From positions 3,653,437 through 3,717,436 of the forward strand of contig PTFA01000020.1 of NCBI GenBank assembly GCA_003342895.1: DNA of 64,000 nucleotides. Reading direction: 5' to 3'. Source of the DNA: Casuarius casuarius. Lineage: Eukaryota > Chordata > Aves > Casuariiformes > Casuariidae. A program made the translations under genes and the position numbers. Shown here piece by piece: positions 49,811 through 63,399 of this stretch. The notes beneath the pieces are model-generated. The model did not search any database, was not told the DNA's origin, and was given only the letters and a program-made list of their open reading frames with translations. The number at the start of each line of letters is the position of its first letter. Position 1 is the stretch's first letter.

Positions 49811-52556
49811 CTGGAAATTACATCTGCAATTAAATGTACAATGCACTTCTACAGTCCATATTGTTACACTATGCATGCACCTTTTTACTCTCAAACATAC
49901 ATATTATTCCCTAATATTCTCCATAATTTAATATTCAGGAATTCTAATGTTAGAAAGGGAAATAAAACATTCCTCTTTTCTCCTTTCATTAGGAGAATCA
50001 TCCAAAATAAATCACAATAACAATGCAGAGAGCAACTTCAATACTGAAGCACAATAGAATCCTGTACATTAACATCCTTGAATGCAGTAACTACTAATGT
50101 ATGGAGCAGCAAATGGATAGCAGTGGTCCCACTATAAAACAGAATGAGGTCTTATTTGGTCCAGAGGACCTAAGGAAAATAATTCTCTTTGATAAATTTC
50201 ATGAAATCCTTAATTTCTCCACAGGGTAACGTGAGCCCCATTTTTTTAAGAAACTATACAAAACTTTCTATATTGCCTGTAATCTCACATATTTTTTTCT
50301 GTCTATCTGTAGCTCAGAAAAATTAATAGGTTGCATTAACACTTCTAGGATACGGTTCTCTGGTTCTTGGCATTCTAGATAATTTAAATCCAATGCAAGG
50401 ACATTAAATCTGAAGCATCCATTACCTTGCATTTTTAATTACTTTCTTGCACATGTTAAAATGAATGAGACTTTAGAGACTATTTAAAATTGGCTATTCC
50501 ATTTGTAATGTATGATAGAATAATATATTTTAAAGGCATATCAGTATGCCAAGGTCTAGTTAGACACAAGCCATACATTTAAATATCAGGTGCAGCTTCA
50601 TAAATATCAATGTCTGGCCCACAGCCCAATATCAAAATAGGTAGTTAATAATGAACTTTCTTTTTTAATGTCAGACTTTTTCAATACATTTCTCTAGCTC
50701 AGATACTGGCTGAAAGTAACAGAACTATTACTGCTATGCCTGAGAACAACAGATCATAACATTTTCAGGAATAGATATTTGATTTGGCATAATGAGAACC
50801 AGCTCATAACATTTTAATCTTTCAAGTTTAAAGGTTCTGTGAGGTTTAAAAACATTGATAAGGATTTCCAAAAAATATAAGTGTGCAGTGTAAAGTATCA
50901 TTAAATGTGAATGAATGTTTTGAACCTTCCAGAGTAAAGCTTTTAGTGTACTGTTAACCTTTAGTATGTGAGGGGTTCTAACAAGTGCAACAAAAGTATT
51001 GATGTGCTTCTGGTCAAGCATGTGCTTTAAAACTCCACTGAATCACTGCCTAAATGACGAATCCACCGATATGTTGCTGCTTTGGCAAGTTATACTCTTA
51101 GCCTGTCGGGAAGATTTTGTTTCAATCGTTTTCAACAGAAAGAAGAAAAAAATCCACTTTTGAGGGAAGAAGTTTAAATTTCTTTATCTCCTGTTTTCCA
51201 CTGGACCATACAACTTCAAGTGTTCTACACACTGTAGAACAATAAAATTCTAATACAATCTATACTTATGCTGACCTCGTACGCCATGAACTGTCATTGC
51301 TCTCCATATCCTAAGGTCCCCCTTGTCTAGCAGAGTGCTTTTTTCCTTCTTTTTGTTGCTGTTACCAGTACGTATTTCAATGGAAGTTGTTTGAAAATAC
51401 AAAAGTTCTGACACTTTAACCTTCTCAATCAATATTTCTTTCTAAATACTTTTAATAGGTGAAGTGAAATAAATGAAATTACATTGAAATAAATGCACTT
51501 TGATAGAGAATTATATATCAAGCATTCTTTAGAACAGAAACATATTACCTGAAGATATTTCCTCCTCCTAATACTGTGACCAGTTTCTTATCTCCACGCT
51601 GTTTAATTGCTGCACAGTTTGAATTTGTTTGAATTATTTGAATATGTTTGTCTGAAGAAAAAATGGAGCTTCTTAATCCCTTCTAGGGCAGCTCATTGTT
51701 TCAAAACTTTTTAAATACAGCACTCCAAAAACTTCTGCAAGAGCCAAGAATTTTCTGTGCTCTGCCAAAATGAGTGTTATGAAAAAGGAGGAAAGAATAG
51801 GTGACTGAGACTCAGCCAAAGGCAATATTATTAAAGAAATCTTTATAGAACTGACTAGCCAATTCATCCTGTTATGGAGACTATAGCCATGTTCCACTCT
51901 AGCAGGGCTTGTTACCTGACCGCANGTTGTTCTTTGGTCTGGATCCAAACCCTACTGATGGACACAGGAGCCTCTCCATGGATTTGAGTGCACTTTGGAT
52001 CACAGTATAAAAACACCAGTCAGGCAATGTTCAAAGGCTTGCTGAATAAGATATTACCTTCAGAAATAGATTTATGACTAAAAACTCTAAACTCTAATGA
52101 ACTGTTCTTATATACTTTAAGACAATAAGGTTTGCCCTATGTTTAACATTCAAAGTATTTTGTCATTTGAAATTATTTATGTGAAGAATTGAGGTCCAAG
52201 ATGAAAANGCTTCTGAAAAATGGGAACAGTTGAATCCAAACTGGATTCAGCAAATAGTCCCCATTTTTGAAATAGATAGCAGTAAGGGGTGAGAAATCAT
52301 GATTGATAAAATGCCCAAGTAAATTAGGAGCCAAAGTCTCATTTTTGAATAGGACAAAGACAGCAAGAGTCAGAGTTTTAAAGGTATTTCCAGTACTCAC
52401 AGAAATAGAAATACTCAAAATCTCGTAGTTGTCAGTTACTGAATTAGCTCATAATGCAAGTAGTAGTCAGTAAATGATAATATACTGTAAAGAAACACTG
52501 GATTATACTGGAGGGTAGGTGGAATTTCCAAGAGCATTCAGTACTAACTTAACCGT

Positions 52557-52612
52557 GCCCACTGAAATCAGTAATAAATACTAATGGCCTTTGATGGGAA
52601 TAAAGTTGATCG
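52557..52612 (+). repeat. Dispersed amniote motif, copy 4
   Basis: GCCCACTGAAATCAGTAATA is followed by TAATGGCCTTTGATGGGAAT and AAAGTTGATC. This fits the two half-cores of the motif family seen at 46.4 and 48.2 kb, with more decay. Confidence 0.35.
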
Positions 52613-55346
52613 CCACTAAGATCTGGTGGAAAAAAATCACCTTCGGAGCCAGAAATGAACTAAAAATTTGTTACTTGAAAAAAAAAAATTGTTACCTTCA
52701 GATGAAGACCACGTGCCTGAAAAAATACCTTTCTTAAGGTACTTAGTCATTAAGTATACCTTCTCTGTGAATATACTTCTTGATGACACTGAGAAGCACT
52801 CTTTGATACCAGATCTGAAAGTAGTAAAACAGAAATACTCTTTTTACATTAGTAATATATTTCTAAACTAGGAAACGCACACTGATATCTGGTTGTTATT
52901 GAGAACTCTGGAAGTGCTTTTGCTCTGGTGTTTTGGAATATGGAACACACAACCCAGGAGATTATTAAGCACTTAGATTTGATACATTCCTGTGAACTTT
53001 AGGCAGCCAGCCAGAAATAGTGCAAGCAAATGGTAAAACATTAAGCATTTTTTAATTGCCTTTAAAACATTTGTAATCATAATTAAAGGACAATCAATGT
53101 TCATTCTCTTGTGTTATTACAGAGAAAGAACTTTGTGTAATAGAAGCATCCCAATTCAGAGCTTCCCTATGAGATACTTGCACAAAGGTCTTTTGTAAAC
53201 TTTTTTTTTTTTTGACCAAGTGACTTTTCATACAGTAGCTTCCGTTGATATCACACAAAATGCTGCCAAAGACCTGGTTTATGCAACAAAAATCCCCTCT
53301 TAAATTCACAAAGCCTAACACTTTCTTTCACAGTGGTTCAGCTAGCCTCTGCCTCAGGGTTAGACGATCTCAGCCCAGTTCCCAAACAAGATTTCTCCCC
53401 CAGTGAGAGACAAGTTGCCAGGCTCACTCCTTTCCTCTGACAGGCTGTCCTAATGGAGAGTGAAAGGAGGAAGTCACATCCTGTCACAAGAGAGAAAATG
53501 AAGCTTTTATAGTATGCTATTTTTTCTAACAAAAAAGCCTCTCACAATCTAGCTAGNGTAATCTGCTCAGATGGCACTGTAAGTGTCCAGACCTCTTGTT
53601 TTACCTGATTAACCAAACTAGATGTAGCCAGGTCAGGACTGGTGGTTCCTCCATGAAAATAGCAAAATAGTCTTAAAGCATGACTAGTGTTTAAATAGCT
53701 GCTCATTTACTTGCAGATACAACTTTCATGGTCAAATACAAGAACGTGTGTATTACAGGCTTTTATAACCTTTGTCTTTCTTCCATCATGTTATTCANTC
53801 TGATAAGTCATAGTTAGACACTCTGACACTTTAACCAATTCTGTATGCCGTTATTTCTAAGACAGGTGAATGCAAATAAAGTGTATGACCATCAGTGTGT
53901 CATTATTCTGTTTGTCCTACTTAGCAAAATAAGGGATGGATTTGAGTGACAGGCTTGTGCTGTGACTCACCCTTTCTTTCTGTGAAGCAAACAACAGTTC
54001 TAGATATTCTATATAACATATAGTAAACTTTATACATAATTCTTCCAGGGTAGCATTTTCAAATGCAGCTTGCACTGGTCTAATGCTACTCTGACTGGTG
54101 TCAAAATGGCAGGTAGCATTGATTAAATGGGAACTGAATTAGACTAATAATGAGCAACTTCAATAATTCTGCCCTCAATATTAAATAGAGTATTTTATCA
54201 TAACTGAAATATCATGTAGGTAATAATCACTTTTTTTCTTTTTTAAGTTAGGCAGCAATCCAGAAGAGTATAAATAGATGCATTAGAAAAATAAGAGAAA
54301 CTATATGAAACATGAATAAGAAAATAAGTGATTTCTCAAGGCAAATTATTAAAAATATTCAAAATTCATTCTAATTTCTCCAGATTATGCTGTTACCCTT
54401 TCAGAGACAATTTTCACTCATCTAGAGATTTTTCCAATGCCTATTTCACAATTAGGTTATTGCTTCTGACAGACAACCTACCTCACACACCAGGGTAAGA
54501 GAATTGCCAAATACATTCCTGAAGCCAGGCAGCAAATGAGCCCAAGTTCATGCTCTGATGAAATGAGTTGCAGAAGACACACACTCTGGCATCTTGGAAA
54601 ACCAAATTAGGCATGCTAGTTTGGTCAAAATAATCACTGAATTAACCCTATATGCTGAATCAAGCCTGAACAAAATCTCTTCGGAATCTCTTTGGAGAGA
54701 TAATTGGACAATCATTGATCAAGAGGGAAAGGGAGGAAAGTATGGACTGATCAGGGAGGCCATCAGGAAAAATTAATCTTTCTTGGGCAAGAATATAATT
54801 GTTACCAGCAATTTGTAAGGCCAGGGCAAAGTCACGTCTTCTTGTCTCGTCTCATCTCTTCTTTCTTTCCTCCTCTTTTCTTTTTTCTTCTCTGACCACC
54901 AAATGGCTGTATGGAGTCTATCACAGAACCAGAAAAGAACTTACCCTTGCCAGCTCTCTCCACAAATGCACTTGTTCTGCTCTGTCATACAGCTGAAGCT
55001 GAAAGACTTGCTTCGTGTAGGAAACTGTAGTGTCTTACCTACTTACCTGGGGCTAGCCAGGCTTGCCAAACACTTCTGTTACCTTCTCAAGCCTCCTGTG
55101 GTCCTCAAGGCCCTAAAACATTCCAAGTATGTATTCCTCACAGCTCCACATGGTCACAGCCACACTGCCACCCCAAAAGATTTATTGGGCTTTTCCAAGT
55201 TAGAAAGTTGGAAGTCTTTGATTGCTACAGTACCTATACTGACAAGGTCCCATCTCCACAGCTCTCCACAGAGAACACATAGATCTTGGCTGTTTCGGAG
55301 GTTGTACCCCCTTCATCTTTGTGGGCTGAGGTCTTCTGGCCAGAGC

Positions 55347-55377
55347 TACAGATAACAAGTACTATCTGTTATCTGTA
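55347..55377. repeat. 10-bp inverted repeat with 11-base loop
   Basis: TACAGATAAC (55,347-55,356) pairs perfectly with GTTATCTGTA (55,368-55,377). About one such hairpin is expected by chance in a window of this size, so no function is assigned. Confidence 0.7.
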
Positions 55378-56058
55378 TTTAGATAAATTATAAGAAATTG
55401 TTGAGAAAAGTATTCTTGAGTGCTGGCTCAAAGAAGAGGACATGTAAATGTGTTCATTGACTCTGAGACATTCTTTTTCCCAAAATCTCCAATCCAGTTA
55501 TTTGATAAACCATTGCTAGAGAATTGAGCAGGGTCTGCTGCAGCTCAGTTGTAAAGTAGCCTGTAGATAAGGTCATAAGAAATAAATGAGGGAAACTGGG
55601 CAGAGGAGGCCATGTCTGGCAAGAAAATGGTTCCTCCACCGGGCCTTTGTGTCACACGCAAGAGAAAATTGGCCTCTGATGAAAACTAAATCTGGACAAC
55701 CCAAAAAAACTCTAGCTAGATATTAACAACATATTACTCACCATAACTTCTGAGTGCCTGACTTTCTCCTAAAGCATTCCTCTTTGTTCTCACCTGACTT
55801 CTAAAAGGGCAAGGTGAGCACTGAACAGAAGTGGAATAACAAAATGATTTCATTCTCTAAAGNATAAACGAGGTGCTCCAGGGTGCTGACTGTTCCAAAC
55901 TCAGTATCTCATTTGTTACAAGCCAACATAAAACCTCTGGGCACACTGGACCCAAATAATTCCTTAAAACGCTAAACGAATTGAGACAGGTTTAGTACAT
56001 AAAACAGTGTTTTTACTTAAGGTGAATAGATTGAAAAGGTCTGACATTTAGTCCCACG

Positions 56059-56145
56059 TGACCTTTATCAAGGACAGTACAGAGCATACAGTTTTTGCCT
56101 TAATAAAGTGCTATAGCCAGGAGTCTTTGACTTTGATAAAGGTCA
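56059..56145. repeat. 13-bp perfect inverted repeat, 61-base spacer
   Basis: TGACCTTTATCAA (56,059-56,071) and TTGATAAAGGTCA (56,133-56,145) are perfect complements. The right arm is followed by GGTCCGAAATGC and, later, AATAAA at about 56,190. The layout recalls non-autonomous transposon ends or hairpin-tailed repeats, but I cannot name a family. Confidence 0.7.
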
Positions 56146-56639
56146 TTCAGGTCCGAAATGCTGGGTGATTTTCAGTTACCTTTATCTGAAATAAAAAAGG
56201 CATTCTTATTAGTAGGGTTGTCCTCATTTGCAGTATTCTTAAAAGATATCATTTAGTTCCAGGAGGAACTTTTAATGTTAGCCTGTATCAAATACAGTCT
56301 TTTCTATTGTGTCTGTTTAATTCTGCAAAGCTCTTTTCTCTGATCAAATATGCTGGCCTCTGAGCAGGGAAATCATGTGAGCTGAGCTTCACTGATGTGA
56401 GTAAACAGAAACAAATGGTGAAGTAGAATACCAACATCACAGTTCTTTTTTCCTTTTTTAATAACTCATTCATTAAGCAATAGAACAAAATGGAAATGTG
56501 GGACATTTGTGTGTGTAGTCACACTGTAGTTAAGATAATTGGGACCGGCTGTTATGCTCTTCTTTTTCTGGAATAATGTAACACTGCACAAAGCTAACAG
56601 CAAGAAGACAGACCCGAGCAAGAAGTTGAAGCATGTACA

Positions 56640-56710
56640 TAAACCCTCTCCCTCCCTCCGTCTCTTTTTCTTTTTTTTTTAATCCCCTCCTCCCCCCATT
56701 TCTTCCCCCC
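56640..56710. repeat. Pyrimidine-rich low-complexity tract
   Basis: Almost pure C and T on the + strand, including a ten-T run and CCCTCCCTCC-like words. It is simple sequence with no coding role seen. Confidence 0.75.
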
Positions 56711-59332
56711 TCCACTTTTCAGTGTTTACCCAAGACAGGCCACCTTGAATCAATTACATACAAAAGGGGCAGAGACAGTTTACTTTATTGTCTGAGGAGG
56801 AAAATCCTGTCTGGAAACCATTTCTTTCTAGTACTGCCTAGTATTGTACATTCTTCCTTTCAAAACTCATCTTGAGAGTAACTCGACAACAAGGTTTGCT
56901 TACGTAAGTTATGTGGGTGTTGCTGTACCACAACAGAAATACTCATTCGGAGACAGACTATATCCATTGCCTGTTGTGACTCAGTAAAGGTAAGTAAACA
57001 AATTAAAACTCCCTCTTCTATCCCCATCTTCTCCTCACAGCAAGCTGTGAAAAAATGACAGATAACAACTTGAAGGAGTCAGTTTTCCTTTGCTGTGGTG
57101 GTTAAAGGCAACCGGAGAAGCAGGTGATCTGTGACTATTGGACAGGATAGCACAGCCAACTCTGAGCAAAAGTTGTCTGCGTTATTGGTAGAGAAGAAAG
57201 TGGGAAAGAGGATACAGCCTAGATCTCTACTACAATGTATTCTTAATATTTTCTTTGGGTCATTTATGGTGTCCTCACTCAAAAACTGCATTCACTTCTT
57301 ATTTTAGCCTACAGTGGCTACCATAAAAGTTATCCCTCAAATTCTACAAGCGTTATAATCAGCTGCAAAATGTATGGCATTAAAGGACCTTTCCACCTAT
57401 TAAATAATACACATACAAATGTAAGCCTTTTTTATATCTGTCTTTGGGATGTTTGCTTGATTGACCTCCTTTGATGTCATCCTCCCAAATTCACAAATAA
57501 AAACGTTCCCACTTTTAGTATGATCTTTGTTCTGCTATCATGGCTTGGAAAAGACGGCATGAAGGTAGCTGCACAGATCCAGCAGCACTAATGAAAGAAG
57601 GTGCTTTGGCCTTCAGAATCTTTAGGCAGTAGTACTTTATGACAAAATAGGAAAAAATCTCCAAAACATTTCCAGACCAAGGCATTTGGGTATAAATGGA
57701 GGCTAGTCTGGAAACCCAGATCTGTTTTTCCCTGAAGAGATTCTGAACAATCCAAGCTAGATTAGATCACTCAGGTTATAATGAAAGGGGAACCTGCTAT
57801 GTAAGAGTCATTATTAGCCATCTTAAATCTATGAAATAGTTACTTTATACACCATTAGACAAAAATAACTTTGAGACTGATTTGGTAGCAGTTGATTGGG
57901 AGACAGTTTCAGCTCTAAATAACTAAATCAGGTCACTTTCTAGGAAAATCCGTGATGTCCATGGAAGGAAGATTCTAATAAAGTTATGTTCATTTGTGGA
58001 CAAAGGATTGACATTCTAGTCAAGCCTGAAGGTAGTTTCAACCATCTTGTAACCTAATTCATTTGAGCTGACCTCAGGTTTCAAATCAGGTCAGGAAGCA
58101 TTAGCTTCCAGACTTCTACATTCAAACTATATACTGTACCAAAAATACCATGTCCAGAAATATCATGTTTAAGAAGAATGTTTTAACTTTTTTCCCCTCA
58201 AAAGAGTTTCATATATTGTATTTATATTAATTACAGGAAAGTTATAGTCTTGACCAGAACAATTTTTTTATTGCATTATGCTTAGAGGTAATATATGGAA
58301 TAGGGAATTCTTTCTTCCTCTAAGCAGAGCTTGCCAGAAAGTCCTTGAGTTCATCCACTTCTATTGGCATCTTTACCTGCTTCTTCCAATGAGGCTTTCA
58401 AGATTATGGTTCTTTCCATCTGCTAGAAACAATATTTGACTGCTGCTGCCCTCTGCATTTATACATGGAAACTCAGAAAACCCTAGAACTAAATTTTAAC
58501 CCTACTTCTGGCTTTGCAATCCTGACCTGAACGACCCCTGCACCCATCACATTGCTTCATTTTACTTCTCTGAGATTCTTCAGAGGACAGAGATTCACAG
58601 GCAAATTTTTGGGAAGAAAAGACTTTAACAACATTATGTGCTTTGCATAATCCTACAAGTAACTGGCATAGCTTTAGAGGGGAAACAAAGGTACTCAGGA
58701 TCTGAGCAAGTAACAATTCGAGGAAGATCCTGCATGGATCTTCCCAACTAAAAGATGTATATACCCACTATTAATTATTATTACACCCATACAACCTACC
58801 CCTCACCCCCAGCAACAACACAAACCTTTGCCATATATTCTATGGAATTATTATTACTGTCANAGGGGAATATCAAAAATAGCATCCCATTTTGCATTTG
58901 GCTTCCAACTTTATGTTAGCACAGAAATGCATGACACATGGGAAGCAAAACATGTCTCACAAAAAAGGAGACAAAGTCAATCTAATTTTATGGGTTTGAA
59001 TTAATGATTTTCAGTTCTCCTCAGCCCAGAGGAAAGGTAGCCCTCAGAGGTGTAGCTAACTAAGCCTATGTTACCAAGTTTCAGTGATAAAGGAATTGCT
59101 AGGGGGCTACTCTGCACCTCACCACTGGATTTGCAGCACATCAGACACATGACATTTGGCTGGTTGGTGGATACTCCTTTAGCAGTATCTATCGATTGAT
59201 CCTTCTTGACCTTCCCGAGAGCGACATCAGTATTTAAATCACCCTGTACCAGTACAACCTCAAGGTAAGATAATAAGCTCAGATCCAGTGATATGCTAAG
59301 GAAGTGAGCAGAGCAAGTTCTGTAAGGACATG

Positions 59333-59364
59333 CACACACACACTGTACATACATACATACATAC
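59333..59364. repeat. (CA)n and (CATA)n microsatellites
   Basis: About five CA units (59,333-59,343) are followed by CATA units (59,347-59,364). It is a compound microsatellite. Confidence 0.85.
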
Positions 59365-61959
59365 CTACGTGCACAGGTATGTATCAAATTGAAGTATACA
59401 TCCTGATTTTCCTATAAAGAACAATCTACATGCTTTGTTTTTTCCACAGATTGTATCCAGCAATTAGGAGACGTACAGACTAATTAGGAAAGGGAAGGAT
59501 TATAGTTATGTGTAAATGATACCCTAAAAAGGAAACAATAATATCAATAATGTAGTAGTAAAATACTTGAAAGGAAATGGATTTTTGATGAAGTCAGTTT
59601 CTCAAAGTCTTTCCCCAGAAAAGAGAATAATGCTTTTAAATTGCTATTAATGATGACCGCTAGTACTTGTTAACATTTTGCCCTTGGCACAAGATACAGC
59701 TTAATGGTAGAAGGGCTCTATAAAATAAGCATCTTTATCTCTTTGGAATTCTCAGGGCTTTTGTTATTTTTTCCCCCAGAATCTTACTGTAAACCGCATA
59801 CCACTTCGGCTGATTCACACAGGCCTCGAGAGGAAGATGCGGAAGAGCAGTCTGATTTCTCATGAGAAGTTCAACATGGTAAAATTCCTCTTCTATTTCA
59901 ACAACTCCAAAGTCTTTTTTGCACCCAGATTGACCTGACAGATGCAACTCTTCTGCTCTCACTCCTTAATTTGTCTCCAAATGCACTCCTGCATTTGGCT
60001 CAGGTTCACAGCTTTCTGGAGTGCCCAATGGCTTTCCCAGTTGGAGCTATAAAGAAGTCTGGGCCCACTCAAATATCAGCACAACAGTGATATCGTGGAT
60101 GTTCCTCGGAAGCTGCAGAGAGATGGGGCAGATGAACTGACAGCCAGCATTCCCATTCTGCCAGCTTGGAGGACATTGCCCACAGCCAGTTACCATATGT
60201 TTGGCTCCAAACTATGGAGCAGACAGGCCAGAATGATATGCACAATTCAGGGGATTTGTTCTCTGTCTCTCAAGAGAGACAGGGAGCTTTGAAGCTTGCA
60301 AGCATCACCTGCATTCTCTGGCTTTCCTTTCCAAAGTGACATGTAAGAGGACCAGCAACAGGAAGTTTTGACATAAACTCTCTTACAAGTTTTTGTTGGA
60401 CAAATGCAATGCTTTGAAAAAGGGCCTCTATGCTAGGATGTCTTCAAAAAGATTGCCACTCTCTGAACTTGCTCCCATTTATTTGAATGAGGCAAAGATT
60501 TTTAACCAGTTTACTTAAAGGAAAATAAAGGAATGGTATTTAGTAACTGTATATATACAACATACATATTTACGGCATGTAAGGCAGTACACTTCAGAAA
60601 TCTTTGACCTAATACAGCCCTAGCAAATCATACAATGCAATACAGAGGTCAATAGGAAACAAGGTGGATCTGAAAACACCAAGACAAGTTTGTGTAGCAC
60701 CAGGTTAACTGATTTACACTGTTTCAGACTTAAGCTGGTTTGTGGACAGAGAAAAGGGGGATATCTTCACTGTCCTTCCATTTTGGGGATTGGAGACAAC
60801 TGGGGGAGTCTCCAACAAGAAGCTCAAGCTGTACAAATTAGAAGTCCTGCTAGGCTATCAAATTCAGGCCCCTGCCACAATGGCCATCACATTACTTAAG
60901 CCTGTAGGTAAACCAATCAACACCACCATAATGCTAGTTCAGAATTTTTCTTTAGTCTCTGCTTCAATTTTGGCACCATCGTGGCTTCCACACTGGGTGG
61001 ACACAGACCTAAGTGCCAGGGCAACACATTTTAGCTATGCAAAGAACAGCGGACATAGGAGGAAGAATATGAAAAAGAGGAAATCTAGGCTCATTCTTCC
61101 CTTCTTTGAGAAGCACAAGCACAGATATCTGTGCATGAGGAAAGGGGAGGGAAACAGGCCAGGTCACCATGTGTCCCACACAGCCTGTGTCAGGCTTACA
61201 GGTCACCTGTGACCTTCCAGCCTCTGCTACAAGGGCAGGTGGGAATTGTAGGCAGCCTGAACTTCGGCTGCCTTGTGAACAATGTCAATGCACTCGGCTG
61301 AGCTACTGGCATGCTAAATGTGGATGCTCGGAGCAAGGTGAGGCCACACTCCCAGAGAACAGTGTGCACCTAACCTAGATACACATGAGAACAGTTAGTT
61401 CCAAGCCAATATGCACAAACAAGGCATCTTTTGCTGGTTTTGGCAGGCTGTAGTTGCATGTACCAGTGCTGCCACCACTCTGATGTGCTGATAATGTGTG
61501 ATCTTTTAAAGCAGTTAAGCAGCACTGTTGGTTGCTACAAACTACGCGTATATTTTGGTTGCTAACGTGTGACCTTAGAGAGTTTATTAATGGAAAACAT
61601 TGCAGTTTGAATAGAAAAAGAGTTTTAGCCTGAAGCAGGCTGTCATTGGATGACTGCTCCATTTCAGAGGTCAGTGAATATAGCGGAATGAAGTTAGTTA
61701 AAGGTGACCTAGAAAGGAACAGAAAAAACACTGGAATTGTGTTCTTTATGGCTTTGTTATGGCATACAAGAACTATGTGAAAGTGGTTTTACTATTTTTG
61801 AAGGGATGTTTTTCCTATATAATTTCTTACAGTACAAATCTAGGTATAAGATGTGGGTGGTAAGAATATTCTTTGCATAATCATGCTGACCTGAATAGTT
61901 TTAGCAATTTATATAATTAGTCTAACTGTCATCTGGACCTCAGACTTGACAGATTGTTT

Positions 61960-61979
61960 AAAAAAAAAAAAAAAAAAAA
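61960..61979. repeat. Poly-A run (20 A)
   Basis: Twenty consecutive A. No recognisable retrocopy lies upstream, so it is recorded as a simple repeat. Confidence 0.85.
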
Positions 61980-63399
61980 GCTACTCTAGTCCTAAAGCTG
62001 AAAAAACATGTGCAGATTACACAGAATTATTAAGGTTAAATGAAGATACTAGTTTACGTCATGTTTTTGGCAATGGAGCACAGCCTTTTCACAGTAAAGT
62101 GGCCTTGATTATTCAAAGGGGATTTGAAAGTGATTGTAAAATATTCAACTTTGGTTTATTTCTGTCTGTAATTTCCCTCTATGCACTTTCTCCTGCATGA
62201 GTATTAGGTTTTCTGCTTGGCATCAGATTCAGTGGGGCAGAGGTATGATACTATGCTGTGACAAAACGCTATGCATTAAGGAGCTGTTTAGGCCGCAAAA
62301 GATTGTTACTTTTAACCACTATTTCTTTCTCCTTCAGGAAAAAGATAAACTTGCATAGACTGCAAAACACCAACAAGCAACAGGAAAGACATAATCACAT
62401 CAAGGAGTGAGAAGGGAGACAAACAAACCTGTTGCTAAATTGGCTTAGCCACCATCCACACTAACAACTTCAAGCAGCAAATAAAATCCAAATCTAGTTC
62501 CTGAAAGCTGTGTAAAATTTGCAATCTCTTTTAAGTTAGAGAGACAATGTGTTAATCCTAAGGGAAAGACCAAAAGTCAAAGTATTCCCAAAGTAAGAAT
62601 CAAATATTCTGGAACCATGTGAATAAATAAAAAGCAAAAAGGAAGCTGCAAAAGTCATCTTAAAAATAGGACAAAGACCTTTGACAAACAACTGTTAAAA
62701 TATGGAAGAGAAATAAATCTTAAATATGCCATATTCTGTGATCTAGAAGACAAAAATAACATTTAGAGANTCATGAATCAATATAAAATATTTGAGAATT
62801 GTTGGCTTTCCCCCAAACACATCCCGAAAGACATATTGTGGGAACATTCTTTGCACAAAGTATTCTAGCTGTGATATACTTGGTAGCTTCCCATGAAATC
62901 ATAGTTCCAATATTACTGTAAATACAGTATGTTAAATAAAAAGATCTTTCAAGAACAAAAAAACATAATACTGTAAGGATACTCAAACCCAGCTGTCCCT
63001 GCTTTTAATGAGGTTTAAAAGACCAGACATTCAGAAATACACACATAAAATGGCACCTCCAACTCAAATGTACAACTGCCAGAGCCGGCGTCACACTCAC
63101 AGACTTGTATTTAATCATGTGTTTTAGTGTTTTTTTGCCAGGGCTAAAGTGCTCAACACACTACAGAGGCAAGCATTTTTTAAGAGAAAGACTTGGTGAC
63201 CTGCAAACTGGGTGAACATGAGATGAGATTTTTTTTAAAAAAACCTTCTGTCCTTCATTTTTGCCTTCAGCATGCAGTTCCCCTCTCCCACCCACCCCTG
63301 TTTTTAAGCCTGTTTTTAATTATTTCTCTCTCTAATCTTTTTTTCCCCTTAGCCACCCATATGTAACATGCAAATCCACTAGAGTGACTGTGAGGAATT

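Larger units (their letters stand above)
49820..56030. other. Non-coding DNA, nothing recognised
   Basis: No supported gene is visible. The 150-codon open frame at 54,903-55,355 lies next to a pyrimidine-rich tract (about 54,835-54,898). It lacks splice, promoter or domain signals, and one frame of that length is roughly expected by chance in the window. Confidence 0.5.
56150..63390. other. Mostly non-coding DNA, nothing firmly recognised
   Basis: No gene is supported. It holds a pyrimidine tract (56,640-56,710), CA/CATA repeats (59,333-59,364) and a 20-A run (61,960-61,979). Two minus-strand open segments with protein-like composition (59,001-59,270 and 59,735-59,962) are treated as findings. 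The longest open frame of the window (156 codons, 60,742-61,212) starts with GTG and has no supporting context. Confidence 0.45.

Noticed and set aside
54903..55355. 150-codon open frame
   Set aside because: It is rich in S, L and H from pyrimidine-rich DNA, with no recognisable domain. Length is at the chance limit.
60742..61212. Longest open frame in the window (156 codons, + strand)
   Set aside because: It starts with GTG and has no domain, splice or promoter context. With about one stop per 18 codons over six frames, roughly one frame of this length is expected by chance.
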